A stretch of 64,000 nucleotides of DNA from Lachnospiraceae bacterium. GTDB taxonomy: Bacteria > Bacillota > Clostridia > Lachnospirales > Lachnospiraceae. The notes below the pieces were generated by a model that was given only the letters and a program-made list of their open reading frames with translations, was not told the DNA's origin and did not search any database. The stretch is taken from NCBI GenBank assembly GCA_023663945.1, contig JAMPGL010000007.1, positions 1 to 64,000 on the forward strand. Reading direction: 5' to 3'. Positions 56,364-64,000 of the stretch are shown here, in pieces (the stretch's first letter is position 1; each line of letters opens with the position of its first letter). Position numbers and translations under genes: made by a program.

Positions 56364-57299
56364 ATGAAACAAATCAAAAAAATTTCTTTAATTGGACTTG
56401 GAGCTATGGGAGTATTTTTTGCGCCCAGACTTGCGGCGGCTTATGGTAGCGATTTTCGTGTCATAGCGCAGGGAGAAAGAAAGGAGCGCCTCAGCAATGA
56501 GGGCGTGACTATTAACGGGGTAAACTACAAGTTTCCCATTGTCACTCCCGATGAAAAGGGAAATGAAGCAGACTTGATTTTAATTGCAGTGAAGGGCTAC
56601 GGGCTGACGCAGGCGATTGAGGACATCCGCAATCAGGTCGGAGAAGAGACGCTGATCATCTCGCTTTTAAACGGAGTGGACAGTGAAGAAAAGTTAATAG
56701 AGGCATTTGGCGAGGAACATGTTCTGTACGGCTATATGAGAATGTCTATCGTGATGAAGAAAGGCAAAGCCAGCTTTGACCCATATAACGGGAAGGTGCA
56801 TTTTGGAGAGATACAAAATCAGGAATATTCTCAGAGGGTTTTAGCGGTAAAGGAAGTATTTGACAAGGCAGATATTCCCTATGAGATTGACCCGGATATG
56901 CTGTACGGCATCTGGTTTAAATTTATGTGCAATGTAGGCGAAAACATGACCTGTGCCCTTCTCGGCATTCCCTTTGGCGGATTTCATGTAAGCGAACACG
57001 CAAATTGGATTCGGGTGAACGCTATGAGAGAGGTTGCGGCAATTGCGCAGAAGAAGGGGATTGCCATAGGAGAAAGGGAGATAGAGCTTCAGGATATAAC
57101 GGTTATGGCTCTTCCTGCCGCCAATAAGCCCTCCACCCTGCAGGATTTGGAGAATGGCAGATGCACGGAAGTCAGCATGTTTGCCGGAACGGTAGTAAGA
57201 ATGGGCGGGGAACTTGACATTCCCACACCCATCTGTGAAATGTTCTATCACGCTATCCGCGTTTTGGAAGAAAAGAATGATAAGCTAATAAGCTTTTAA
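56364..57299 (+). CDS. 2-dehydropantoate 2-reductase family protein
   Basis: NADPH-dependent ketopantoate reductase fold (PanE/ApbA), 311 aa. The Rossmann motif GLGAMG is at the N-terminus. The catalytic set K-x4-N-x3-N appears as WFKFMCNVGENMTC. The C-terminal domain ends with ASTLQDLENGRCTEVSMFAGTVVRMG-like AANKPSTLQDLENGR, where PSMLQDI/L..R is characteristic. In PanE it makes pantoate for coenzyme A, but several paralogues have other alpha-keto substrates and no pan genes are near, so I leave the symbol empty. AAGGAAGG before the ATG at 56364 sets the start; convergent with the next gene, 7 nt apart. Confidence 0.88.
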   Translation: MKQIKKISLIGLGAMGVFFAPRLAAAYGSDFRVIAQGERKERLSNEGVTINGVNYKFPIVTPDEKGNEADLILIAVKGYGLTQAIEDIRNQVGEETLIISLLNGVDSEEKLIEAFGEEHVLYGYMRMSIVMKKGKASFDPYNGKVHFGEIQNQEYSQRVLAVKEVFDKADIPYEIDPDMLYGIWFKFMCNVGENMTCALLGIPFGGFHVSEHANWIRVNAMREVAAIAQKKGIAIGEREIELQDITVMALPAANKPSTLQDLENGRCTEVSMFAGTVVRMGGELDIPTPICEMFYHAIRVLEEKNDKLISF

Positions 57300-57306
57300 A
57301 TCCTAT

Positions 57307-58935
57307 TTAAAAGTTATAAACATAATCTACAATGTCCTTTTGAAAATGTTCATGTTCTTTATAATATCTGGTATAGTATTGATAAGCAGTCCATCGGGAA
57401 AAATTAAATTTCCGGATGGATTGTTTTTGTGGAAGGGTATTTTTGGGGCTCTGGCCTTCCCAGCTTTTGCGCACAATTTTGGCGGAGTACCGATAGAACC
57501 AATGAAGGCTTTCTGTGGATTCGCTGTCGTATCCTAATTCGTCTGTCTTTTCATAAATTGCCGGCGCCGCATCCATGGACAGATTCCGGAGGTAGTAGAA
57601 GTCGGAGTATGATCTGGATGAAGAAATCCCCGATTCCGTCGTATCTACATGGGAGAGGTTATAACGCGCAATCCAGTAGTCCGGATGTGCAAAGGAAAAA
57701 ATAAGGTACATGACCGTGACCGTTATCACACAGTATTTTACCAGCGGAAAATGTTCATGGAAGATAATAGCCAAGGTTCCGCTGATCAGGAGGAAGATTA
57801 CAATAAGCCCCCATAAAACCAAAACCCGCAAAAAGGTAAGGTGATACGCCGAAATATATAAAATCATGCGGTATGCGCTGGATGCAATCATAATGTAGGT
57901 ACAGAGAGAAATAAACACTAAAATGCCCTTTAACATCTTATTTCTGCGGAAGCGTTTATTGCAGAACAGTACCAGAGCCAGATTAATCAGGCATACAAAC
58001 ACAAGCTGGAAAAAGCCTTCCCTTGCATATTGCGCATAACTGTAGTTTTGAGGCAGAGTGCCCAGCCCGCCGAACAGATAGACAATCTGAACCAGACAGA
58101 AGATCAGGTAAACCAGTGAAATCATACCGGTAAAGGTAACTCCGATAATCGGTTCTAAGGTTCTTTTGTCTTTGACAGTCTCCTGAATATTGCGGTGGGA
58201 AAACCGGCATAAAAGGCAATAGGAAGCAAAAAAGGCAAAAAGAAATAATGCGGCAATCCCCCAAATGTTTCCGTCAAATAAAAACTCAAAGAAATCCGAA
58301 AACAGATATTCAAAAATGTTTGAAAAAACTGCATCCGCGCTGCAGAGCAGGGCAATGATAACCAGCAGCAGGGGCAGGGCAATTAATATGCCGAAAAACA
58401 CGTATTTCCCTTTTCCATCCGTCTTACCGGACTGTTTCTGCCGGCTTTTTAAAAAATCTATAAAATCCGTAAAAGGGCGGAAGATAAAGGCAAGGCTGGT
58501 ACAGGTCAAATTGATTAATGATACTAAATATTTGGAGAGATCCCAGTCTTTATCTTGATACAGGCTGTGCAGCGCCATATAAAAAAACAAAAGAAAAATT
58601 CCCAGTTTATTAAAGAACAGTAATACCCAGCTGTCGGTAAGGCAGGTAGAAATGCCAAGAAGTACCAGACTAACGGTGGGAAACAGAGAGAATTTTTTGA
58701 CGGCGGTTCCAGACTTTTTCAAATAAAAGAAAAAAAACAAGCAGGTTCCGCCGACGAAAAAAGGGTATGTGATACCGGAGCTGTTCTTGTACAGGCAGAA
58801 GGTGTAAAAAAATGCATACACTATGCTTCCGATTCCCATAAAAAGAAACAACGGGTTCCGCTTTGCGGGAGAGTTATTTTCCGTCTGCGTCTGCATGGTC
58901 TGCAAGTTGTGAGTGGTGTTATTTACAGGTTCCAT
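57307..58935 (-). CDS. DUF4153/DUF4173-like polytopic membrane protein
   Basis: 542 aa with about 11 to 12 hydrophobic segments between residues 28 and 420, then a soluble C-terminal region of about 120 residues containing NLSMDAAPAIYEKTDELG and WTAYQYYTRYY. The pattern fits the DUF4153/DUF4173 group of Firmicute membrane proteins, function unknown. It is the last gene of a four-gene operon after an HTH regulator and a DUF2975 protein. Its start lies 21 nt after the stop of the 131-aa membrane protein. Exact Pfam assignment is from memory. Confidence 0.72.
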   Translation of the reverse strand: MEPVNNTTHNLQTMQTQTENNSPAKRNPLFLFMGIGSIVYAFFYTFCLYKNSSGITYPFFVGGTCLFFFFYLKKSGTAVKKFSLFPTVSLVLLGISTCLTDSWVLLFFNKLGIFLLFFYMALHSLYQDKDWDLSKYLVSLINLTCTSLAFIFRPFTDFIDFLKSRQKQSGKTDGKGKYVFFGILIALPLLLVIIALLCSADAVFSNIFEYLFSDFFEFLFDGNIWGIAALFLFAFFASYCLLCRFSHRNIQETVKDKRTLEPIIGVTFTGMISLVYLIFCLVQIVYLFGGLGTLPQNYSYAQYAREGFFQLVFVCLINLALVLFCNKRFRRNKMLKGILVFISLCTYIMIASSAYRMILYISAYHLTFLRVLVLWGLIVIFLLISGTLAIIFHEHFPLVKYCVITVTVMYLIFSFAHPDYWIARYNLSHVDTTESGISSSRSYSDFYYLRNLSMDAAPAIYEKTDELGYDSESTESLHWFYRYSAKIVRKSWEGQSPKNTLPQKQSIRKFNFSRWTAYQYYTRYYKEHEHFQKDIVDYVYNF

Positions 58936-58956
58936 GATAGTCCTCCTTTAACGTTA

Positions 58957-59352
58957 TTACGGAGCCGGATATTCCATCCAGGCTGAGTGCTCCAACAAAC
59001 GAATGATCTGTTTAACAAATGGCTGTAATATTTGTCCGGCACAGGCATCTGCAAAGAACAGGATGATTCCTATGCCGATTCCGCACAGAGCGGTAAAAAT
59101 GTATTTCCAACAAATTCCGGCAGGCAGTTTCCATCGATATAGCTTTAGTACATAAAAGATTATCAATATTGCGCCGGGAAGGAATGTCAATATATTAACT
59201 GCCAAATTTCCTTGGCTGGTATATATCATTGGCGGGTCGCCAAAACCGTGAAAGCCTGCCCACATAAAAGCTTCTATCATAATGCATTCAAGTAAGGCAG
59301 TTAATAAAAAGAGCAAAAAGCATATCCGGTATGGAGCTTTATTCCTTTTCAT
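58957..59352 (-). CDS. Small membrane protein (131 aa) in the DUF2975 operon
   Basis: Three probable membrane helices (residues about 8-28, 50-68, 80-100) and a short amphipathic C-terminus. Not recognised as a named family. The frame extends to 59418 inside the HTH gene, but GGAGG 6 nt before the ATG at 59352 gives MKRNKAPYRIC and a 14-nt overlap with the HTH gene, typical of translational coupling. Probably acts with the other membrane proteins of this operon. Confidence 0.7.
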   Translation of the reverse strand: MKRNKAPYRICFLLFLLTALLECIMIEAFMWAGFHGFGDPPMIYTSQGNLAVNILTFLPGAILIIFYVLKLYRWKLPAGICWKYIFTALCGIGIGIILFFADACAGQILQPFVKQIIRLLEHSAWMEYPAP

Positions 59353-59563
59353 CTTCCGCCTCCTCAACATATTCCAAAATATCTCCGGGCTGGCAGTGCA
59401 GTGCCTTGCAGATTGCATTCAGGGTTGAGAAACGGACAGCTTTTGCTTTGTTGTTTTTTAAAATGGAAAGGTTGGCGAGGGTGATGTCCACATCGTTTGC
59501 AAGCTCGGTCAGCCCCTTTTTTTGTTTTGCCATTTCCACATCAAGATTGATTCGGATTGCCAT
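59339..59563 (-). CDS. XRE-family regulator (HTH_26, YozG-like)
   Basis: 74-aa Cro/C1-type DNA-binding protein: IRINLDVEMAKQKKGLTELANDVDITLANLSILKNNKAKAVRFSTLNAICKALHCQPGDILEY. The companion of DUF2975 proteins in many Firmicutes. Its gene starts 10 nt after the DUF2975 stop. The tandem palindromes over the operon promoter (60111-60147) are the likely binding sites, which would make it an autorepressor. Confidence 0.92.
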   Translation of the reverse strand: MAIRINLDVEMAKQKKGLTELANDVDITLANLSILKNNKAKAVRFSTLNAICKALHCQPGDILEYVEEAEDEKE

Positions 59564-59573
59564 AGTCCACCTC

Positions 59574-60020
59574 CTAGATAGTCAGGTCGTTTTCCAGCTT
59601 GTAGGTGACAGCCTTATCAAACACCTTGGAAAGCACCTTGCTGAAAAGCCCGGCAATCACAAAGACCAAGATTACAATAATCACGGCAGGGGTTAAATAA
59701 AGGAACAGACGGCAGCAGGTAATCGCCGCAATGCAAAAGCTGTAGGTTCCCATTCTGCGAAGGCTGGAAACATTCTCCGGAATAAAGCAGTCGTCCATGA
59801 GAACCGATCGGAACATTTTGCGGAGTTCCCGGATAATCAGTACGGCAAAGGCACCGGAGAGAATAAAGATAAAACTTAAATAAACAATGTTGTTTGCAAA
59901 GTAGCTGTTGTAGTTTCCATAAAAACGGATGATTGCCGGAACGAAAACCGTGATGACGATGCCCGCATAATACATAAAGTCCAGCAATATCTTGGTAAAA
60001 GAAGTTAATTTGTCGTTCAT
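59574..60020 (-). CDS. DUF2975 family membrane protein
   Basis: 148 aa with four membrane helices (about 12-35, 45-65, 95-112, 115-135). It matches the DUF2975 pattern, with the loop ELRKMFRSVLMDDCFIPENVSSLRRMGTYS between helices 2 and 3. Almost always encoded with a small HTH_26 regulator, as here. Function unknown; proposed in general to sense a membrane signal and control the HTH partner. First gene of the operon; AGGAGGAAT precedes the ATG. Confidence 0.88.
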   Translation of the reverse strand: MNDKLTSFTKILLDFMYYAGIVITVFVPAIIRFYGNYNSYFANNIVYLSFIFILSGAFAVLIIRELRKMFRSVLMDDCFIPENVSSLRRMGTYSFCIAAITCCRLFLYLTPAVIIVILVFVIAGLFSKVLSKVFDKAVTYKLENDLTI

Positions 60021-60084
60021 ATTGATTCCTCCTCATATCATTTGATGGATACGGTCTGATTTCATCAAACGCCCTTGTATTTGC

Positions 60085-60147
60085 AATATATCACTCCATT
60101 AAATGAAAGTCAATAAAAATTTATTGAAAAACAATAAATATTTCTTG
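60085..60147 (-). promoter_or_regulatory. Promoter and tandem operator of the DUF2975-HTH operon
   Basis: Minus strand -35 TTGACT (60108-60113), 17 bp, -10 TATATT (60085-60090). Palindromes CAATAAAAATTTATTG (60111-60126) and CAATAAATATTTCTTG (60132-60147) are centred 21 bp apart, two helical turns; the first overlaps the -35. TGAAAGTC(A/G)ATAA also repeats directly at 60104 and 60146. A strong candidate operator for the XRE regulator. Confidence 0.7.
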
Positions 60148-60298
60148 AAAGTCGATAATGCAAGGATTATTAGGGAAATATTTATAGATTTTATGGAAAT
60201 AATCATCGGAATTGTCATTATTTTATGCTAAACTATAGCTGACGGCATTTGATAGGCAGATTTTAAATTTTGAAAAGACAGAAAGGCGTTTGATATTT

Positions 60299-61834
60299 TT
60301 GAAAATTAATCGTTCTCAACTAAAAATTAAATTTAATGAAACATTAAAAGCAGTTTTTCCTATTTTGGCAATTGTATTACTGCTTTGTTTTACAATTGCG
60401 CCGATTCCCCCGGGTATCTTAATGCTTTTTCTGATCGGGGCGGTTCTGCTTACGGTGGGAATGCTGCTTTTTAATGTAGGCGTGGAAATGTCCATGACCA
60501 CCATGGGCGAGAGAGTCGGAACAATCATGACAAAGAGCAAGAAGCTCTGGGTCATTATTTTAATCAGTTTTGTCATGGGGTTTATCATCACCATTTCGGA
60601 ACCGGATTTGCAGGTACTGGCACAGCAGGTTCCGTCCGTGCCGAATCTGGTATTGATTATTGCCGTGGCGGTAGGTGTAGGCGCTTTTCTGGTGACGGCG
60701 CTGCTCCGTATGCTTTTTGGGGTTGCCTTATCTCATCTGCTGGTGCTCTTTTATCTGATTGTTTTTGGATTAACCTTCTTAGTTCCGGGAGACTTTCTGG
60801 CAGTGGCTTTTGACTCGGGAGGCGTGACCACGGGACCGATGACGGTGCCTTTTATCATGTCTTTTGGTATCGGTATTTCTGCAATACGAAGCGATAAACA
60901 TGCGGCGGAGGACAGCTTTGGTCTTGTTTCTCTCTGCTCAGTAGGACCGATTCTGGCAGTTTTGATTTTGGGAATGATTTATCATCCGGAACAGAGCGAG
61001 CAGGTGTCGGATGCCATTGTCACGGCGGAAAATACCGTGGATCTGTGGAGACAGTTTGCCCACGGCTTTCCGGAGTACATACGGGAAATGGCGGTTTCCC
61101 TTTTGCCGATAGTGGTGTTCTTTGGGATATTTCAGCTTTTTTCCCGGGATATTCGGAAGAAGGCGCTTATCCGAATCGGCGTGGGCATTGTGTATACTTA
61201 TATAGGGCTTGTGCTTTTTTTGACAGGAGTGAATGTGGGATTTATGCCTGCCGGAAATTATCTTGGACAGACCATAGCAGGGCTTCCTTACGCCTTTATT
61301 ATTGTTCCTATCGGCATGGTAATCGGTTATTTTATCGTATTGGCGGAACCGGCGGTGTTTGTGCTTACCAGACAGGTGGAGGAGATGACTTCCGGCGCTG
61401 TTTCCGCGAGAGCTATGGGTTTAAGTCTGTCTATAGGCGTTTCCCTGTCCGTGGGATTTTCTATGATTAGAGTGCTTACGGGAATTTCCATTTTGTGGCT
61501 TGTGGTTCCGGGATATGCGATTGCGCTTCTGCTCACCTTTTTTGTGCCAAAGATTTTTACGGCAATTGCATTTGACTCCGGCGGCGTGGCATCAGGGCCT
61601 ATGACGGCAACCTTTCTGCTTCCCTTTGCCATGGGCGCCTGTCAGGCTCTCGGTGGAAATATTATAACGGACGCATTTGGAATTATTGCGATGGTGGCAA
61701 TGACGCCCCTTATCACCATTCAGGTTATGGGAATGGTATTCAAGATAAAGGAAAACAGCCGCCGGAAAGTGCATGGAAGGACGGAGAAGGGTTCTCTGGA
61801 AGCGTTTGGAGATATGGAGATTATCGAACTGTAA
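60299..61834 (+). CDS. DUF1538 membrane protein (two-repeat transporter-like)
   Basis: 511 aa, about 12 to 14 membrane segments. It is an internal duplication: FDSGGVTTGPMTVPFIMSFGIG near residue 171 (counted from this start) and FDSGGVASGPMTATFLLPFAMG near residue 425. Such inverted or tandem repeats with a conserved acidic-Gly signature in a membrane protein suggest a transporter. DUF1538 has no proven substrate. The frame extends to a TTG at 60290 too close to AAAGG; the TTG at 60299 has better spacing, and neither is certain. It is followed after 15 nt by a P-II-like gene, as in ammonium and bicarbonate transporters, so regulation by that protein is likely. Confidence 0.82.
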   Translation: MKINRSQLKIKFNETLKAVFPILAIVLLLCFTIAPIPPGILMLFLIGAVLLTVGMLLFNVGVEMSMTTMGERVGTIMTKSKKLWVIILISFVMGFIITISEPDLQVLAQQVPSVPNLVLIIAVAVGVGAFLVTALLRMLFGVALSHLLVLFYLIVFGLTFLVPGDFLAVAFDSGGVTTGPMTVPFIMSFGIGISAIRSDKHAAEDSFGLVSLCSVGPILAVLILGMIYHPEQSEQVSDAIVTAENTVDLWRQFAHGFPEYIREMAVSLLPIVVFFGIFQLFSRDIRKKALIRIGVGIVYTYIGLVLFLTGVNVGFMPAGNYLGQTIAGLPYAFIIVPIGMVIGYFIVLAEPAVFVLTRQVEEMTSGAVSARAMGLSLSIGVSLSVGFSMIRVLTGISILWLVVPGYAIALLLTFFVPKIFTAIAFDSGGVASGPMTATFLLPFAMGACQALGGNIITDAFGIIAMVAMTPLITIQVMGMVFKIKENSRRKVHGRTEKGSLEAFGDMEIIEL

Positions 61835-61849
61835 AGGCGGTGCTTGGAT

Positions 61850-62527
61850 ATGGGTAAATTATATTTGATGACTACAATCGTGGATAGAAAAACTGCAAAG
61901 AAATATTCGGACTTATACTGGGAGATCGGACAGCATGTGGCGTTTGTGACTCTCGGTGCGGGAACTGCCGCCAGCGATATTTTAGATTATCTTGGAATGG
62001 AAAATACGGAAAAAGCGGTTATCTATTCCGTGCTGGAGGAGGAGACCTGGCTGGACGTCAAAAAGCAGCTCCAAAGGAAGCTCAAGATTGACGCTCCCGG
62101 CGGAGGGATCGCTTTTATTGTCCCGCTCAGCAGTATAGGCGGTAAGAAACCGCTTCAATTTCTTCTGGAAAAAGAGGATTATCAAAAAGAGGAGGAATCA
62201 GTTTTGAAAGAAACATCACATGAGCTTATCGTTGTCATAGCAGATCAGGGGAATATTGAACTTGTCATGGATGCCGCCAGAGAAGCGGGCGCATACGGCG
62301 GAACGGTGATTCACGCCAAAGGAACCGGAACGGAGCAGTCAGGCAGGTTCATGGGAGTTTCCATTGCCTCGGAAAAGGAAATGATCTTTATCGTGACCAG
62401 AACAGAACAAAAAAACGCCATCATGCAGGCGGTCATGGAAAAAGCCGGGTTAAACACCCGGGCTAAATCCATTGTTTTTTCCTTGCCCGTAACCGACACG
62501 GCAGGCCTTCGGCTGGTAGAAGATTAG
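61850..62527 (+). CDS. Tandem P-II-like signalling protein
   Basis: 225 aa made of two P-II-like ferredoxin-fold halves. The N-terminal half begins [22 protein letters not shown] and ends [12 protein letters not shown]. The C-terminal half begins [37 protein letters not shown], with a T-loop-like [22 protein letters not shown]. The C-terminal half is nearer to true P-II. Lacks the uridylylation Tyr of GlnB in an obvious place. GGCGG 9 nt before the ATG at 61850 sets the start. Probably binds a nucleotide or metabolite and controls the DUF1538 protein. Its last 4 bases overlap the convergent exoA gene. Confidence 0.82.
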   Translation: MGKLYLMTTIVDRKTAKKYSDLYWEIGQHVAFVTLGAGTAASDILDYLGMENTEKAVIYSVLEEETWLDVKKQLQRKLKIDAPGGGIAFIVPLSSIGGKKPLQFLLEKEDYQKEEESVLKETSHELIVVIADQGNIELVMDAAREAGAYGGTVIHAKGTGTEQSGRFMGVSIASEKEMIFIVTRTEQKNAIMQAVMEKAGLNTRAKSIVFSLPVTDTAGLRLVED

Positions 62528-63282
62528 TCTTCAAGAAGCAGTCCTATGGGGCAGTGGTCGGAGCCGAAGACCTCTTTATAAATAAGGGCATCCTTTAAGC
62601 AGTCATTTAAAACCTCTGAGGTCAAAAAGTAGTCGATGCGCCATCCTGCATTTTTTTCTCTTGCGTGGAAGCGGTAGGACCACCAGGAGTAAGCTCCTTC
62701 CAGTTCAGGATAAAAGTATCGGAAGGTATCCGTAAAACCCGCATCGGTAAGAGCCGTGAATTTGGCGCGTTCTTCGTCGGTAAATCCGGCGTTTCTGCGG
62801 TTGGTTTTGGGATTTTTCAGGTCAATCTCCTTGTGGGCGACGTTCAGGTCGCCGCACACGATGACGGGTTTGGATGTTTCTAAACCTTTTAAAAAGGCAA
62901 GAAAATCGTCCTCCCATTTCATACGGTAATCTAACCGTTTGAGTTCATCCTGTGAGTTAGGGGTGTAGACGGTCACCATATTAAATTTCTCAAATTCCAA
63001 CGTTATCACCCGCCCCTCGTGGTCATGCTCCTCGATTCCCATGCCATAGGAGACAGAGAGAGGCTCTTCTTTGGAAAAGACGGCTGTACCCGAATATCCC
63101 TTTTTTTCGGCGTAATTCCAGTATTGATGATAGCCGGGCAGGTCAAGGTTTATCTGTCCCTCTTGAAGCTTGGTCTCCTGAAGACAAAAAATATCCGCAT
63201 CCGCCTCTTCAAAAAAATTCATAAAGCCTTTTTCTGCGCAGGCGCGCAGTCCGTTTACATTCCAGGAAATTAATTTTTTCAT
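62524..63282 (-). CDS. exoA: Exodeoxyribonuclease III / AP endonuclease ExoA
   Basis: Mg-dependent base-excision-repair enzyme of the EEP family, cleaving at abasic sites. Conserved motifs: SWNVNGLRA (Asn7), LQETKL (Glu metal ligand), [48 protein letters not shown] and [11 protein letters not shown] (catalytic Asp-His). 252 aa equals B. subtilis ExoA. ATG start after AAGGACAACC. Convergent with the P-II-like gene, overlapping by 4 nt. Confidence 0.95.
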   Translation of the reverse strand: MKKLISWNVNGLRACAEKGFMNFFEEADADIFCLQETKLQEGQINLDLPGYHQYWNYAEKKGYSGTAVFSKEEPLSVSYGMGIEEHDHEGRVITLEFEKFNMVTVYTPNSQDELKRLDYRMKWEDDFLAFLKGLETSKPVIVCGDLNVAHKEIDLKNPKTNRRNAGFTDEERAKFTALTDAGFTDTFRYFYPELEGAYSWWSYRFHAREKNAGWRIDYFLTSEVLNDCLKDALIYKEVFGSDHCPIGLLLED

Positions 63283-63352
63283 ATAGGTTGTCCTTTCTTA
63301 TGGTTTGTTATATAGTAATAGTGCCAAACACTACCAAATACGACAGGAAAAG

Positions 63353-63631
63353 ATGAAAATGAATATAATAGCGATTGACTCCTTATGGCAGCTTTTGTCG
63401 GAGCACCAAAATGAAACCTTTTATACCGTGAAAAAGCTCCCCTTCAGCTACGTGATTAAAGGGGGAGAGCTTTTTGTGGACAGACGCAACAAATCGATCA
63501 CAAAAGCCACCTTTAAGCAGGCGCTTGACCGTCTCAGGGAGGAGCCCGATAAAGTTACCGGTCCGAAGTCATTAAACGTATTTGGAGCTCCTTATATCTG
63601 GGCGCTTTTTCAGGCGTTTGAAATCGTGTAA
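63353..63631 (+). CDS. Small conserved-looking hypothetical protein (92 aa)
   Basis: Not recognised. Soluble, basic at the C-terminal half: SLWQLLSEHQNETFYTVKKLPFSYVIKGGELFVDRRNKSITKATFKQAL then GPKSLNVFGAPYIWALFQAFEIV. The regular alternation suggests a compact alpha/beta fold. The frame is open to 63305; ACAGGAAAAG precedes ATGs at 63353 and 63359, either of which may start the protein. Divergent from exoA and convergent with the partial gene at the right end. Confidence 0.65.
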   Translation: MKMNIIAIDSLWQLLSEHQNETFYTVKKLPFSYVIKGGELFVDRRNKSITKATFKQALDRLREEPDKVTGPKSLNVFGAPYIWALFQAFEIV

Positions 63632-63643
63632 GCTTTCAAAATT

Positions 63644-64000
63644 TTAATGGTCGTAAATGTCTACTTTAATCACATCTTCGTAAGGTTTAATCAGCTCCGT
63701 TACAATCTCATCCGAAAGCGCGCGCATCTGTTCCAGATTCTGCCTGTAATTTTCTTCGGTAATCCGGTGGGTTCCCGCAATCAGGGAATCGCAGATGGCA
63801 TGGTTCACATCCGGCGAAAAATGTAGAATATCCATATAATTTTCCAGATTGGTAATAATCTCCCGGTCGTTTTGGAAATAAAAGAACTTAACATTTTCTA
63901 ATGGAAGCAGCGTTTCCATTGCTTTCTGCATGTTATATAAATATGCGTCCGTCTCCCCTTCCCGGTAAATATTGTCCCACCAAAGCATAGAGTAAGGGGG
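63644..64000 (-). CDS. C-terminal part of an SGNH/GDSL-like protein (5' end outside window)
   Basis: The frame is open across the right window edge; 118 codons are seen. It reads YSMLWWDNIYREGETDAYLYNMQKAMETLLPLENVKFFYFQND, then MDILHFSPDVNHAICDSLIAGTHRITEENYRQNLEQMR. The phrase 'DxxHFSPxxN' near the end resembles the catalytic Asp-x-x-His of SGNH-type acyl-modifying proteins found with cell-surface polymer genes, and I recall similar Firmicute hypothetical proteins. The N-terminus, expected to carry a membrane anchor, is not in the window. Function remains open. Confidence 0.6.
   Translation of the reverse strand, partial: PPYSMLWWDNIYREGETDAYLYNMQKAMETLLPLENVKFFYFQNDREIITNLENYMDILHFSPDVNHAICDSLIAGTHRITEENYRQNLEQMRALSDEIVTELIKPYEDVIKVDIYDH

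Overview
The window is the replication-origin region of a low-G+C Firmicute chromosome plus about 35 kb of accessory DNA beside it. The gene order rpmH-rnpA-yidD-yidC-jag-mnmE-mnmG-rsmG on one side and dnaA-dnaN-yaaA-recF-gyrB-gyrA on the other, the Lachnospiraceae-type families (DUF3881, DUF4446), the XRE/YesM/YesN style of regulation and the many TTG/GTG starts with strong Shine-Dalgarno sequences suggest a gut Lachnospiraceae member. That assignment is inference; no rRNA is present.

Layout. 1-4.1 kb: a truncated YesM-type kinase divergent from a GH31 alpha-xylosidase, then a tRNA-Arg(CCU). 4.1-9.6 kb (minus): parA-parB-DUF4446-HD-GYP-serS-DUF3881. 9.6-10.05 kb: a parS cluster with two perfect 16-bp sites. 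10.05-19.6 kb (minus): a DegS/DegU-like pair, rsmG, mnmG, an inserted TIM-barrel gene, mnmE, jag, yidC, yidD, rnpA, rpmH. 19.6-21.7 kb: a bipartite oriC with DnaA boxes on both sides of dnaA. 20.2-28.7 kb (plus): dnaA to gyrA. 28.8-34.8 kb: a CPA2 antiporter, a flotillin, an MGT-type glycosyltransferase with an HTH-AbrB regulator, and a Cthe_2159-like lipoprotein. 34.9-46.7 kb: a pentose locus (FGGY kinase, AraD, YesN/YesM pair, YtfQ/YtfR/YtfT/YjfF-like ABC transporter and a second binding protein). 46.8-51.6 kb: a diguanylate cyclase, an Lsa-family ABC-F gene behind a leader-peptide attenuator, an AraC regulator and an alpha/alpha-toroid protein. 51.6-54.6 kb: a restriction-modification island with decayed vsr and AlbA/AAA_4-type fragments, ending in a strongly structured non-coding block. 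54.6-64 kb: MATE pump, ketopantoate reductase, an HTH/DUF2975/membrane-protein operon with a tandem operator, a DUF1538 membrane protein with a double P-II-like partner, ExoA, and two small or partial genes.

The core part couples replication initiation (DnaA, DnaN, RecF, gyrase), origin segregation (ParAB-parS), ribosome and tRNA maturation (RnpA, MnmEG, RsmG) and membrane insertion (YidC). The accessory part holds two small systems whose logic can be read from the DNA. One is the Lsa attenuator: promoter, 7-codon leader, mutually exclusive hairpins and a terminator. The other is the DUF2975 operon, whose -35 element lies in one of two palindromes centred 21 bp apart. The least explained pieces are the 54.1-54.4 kb inverted-repeat block and the DUF1538/P-II pair.
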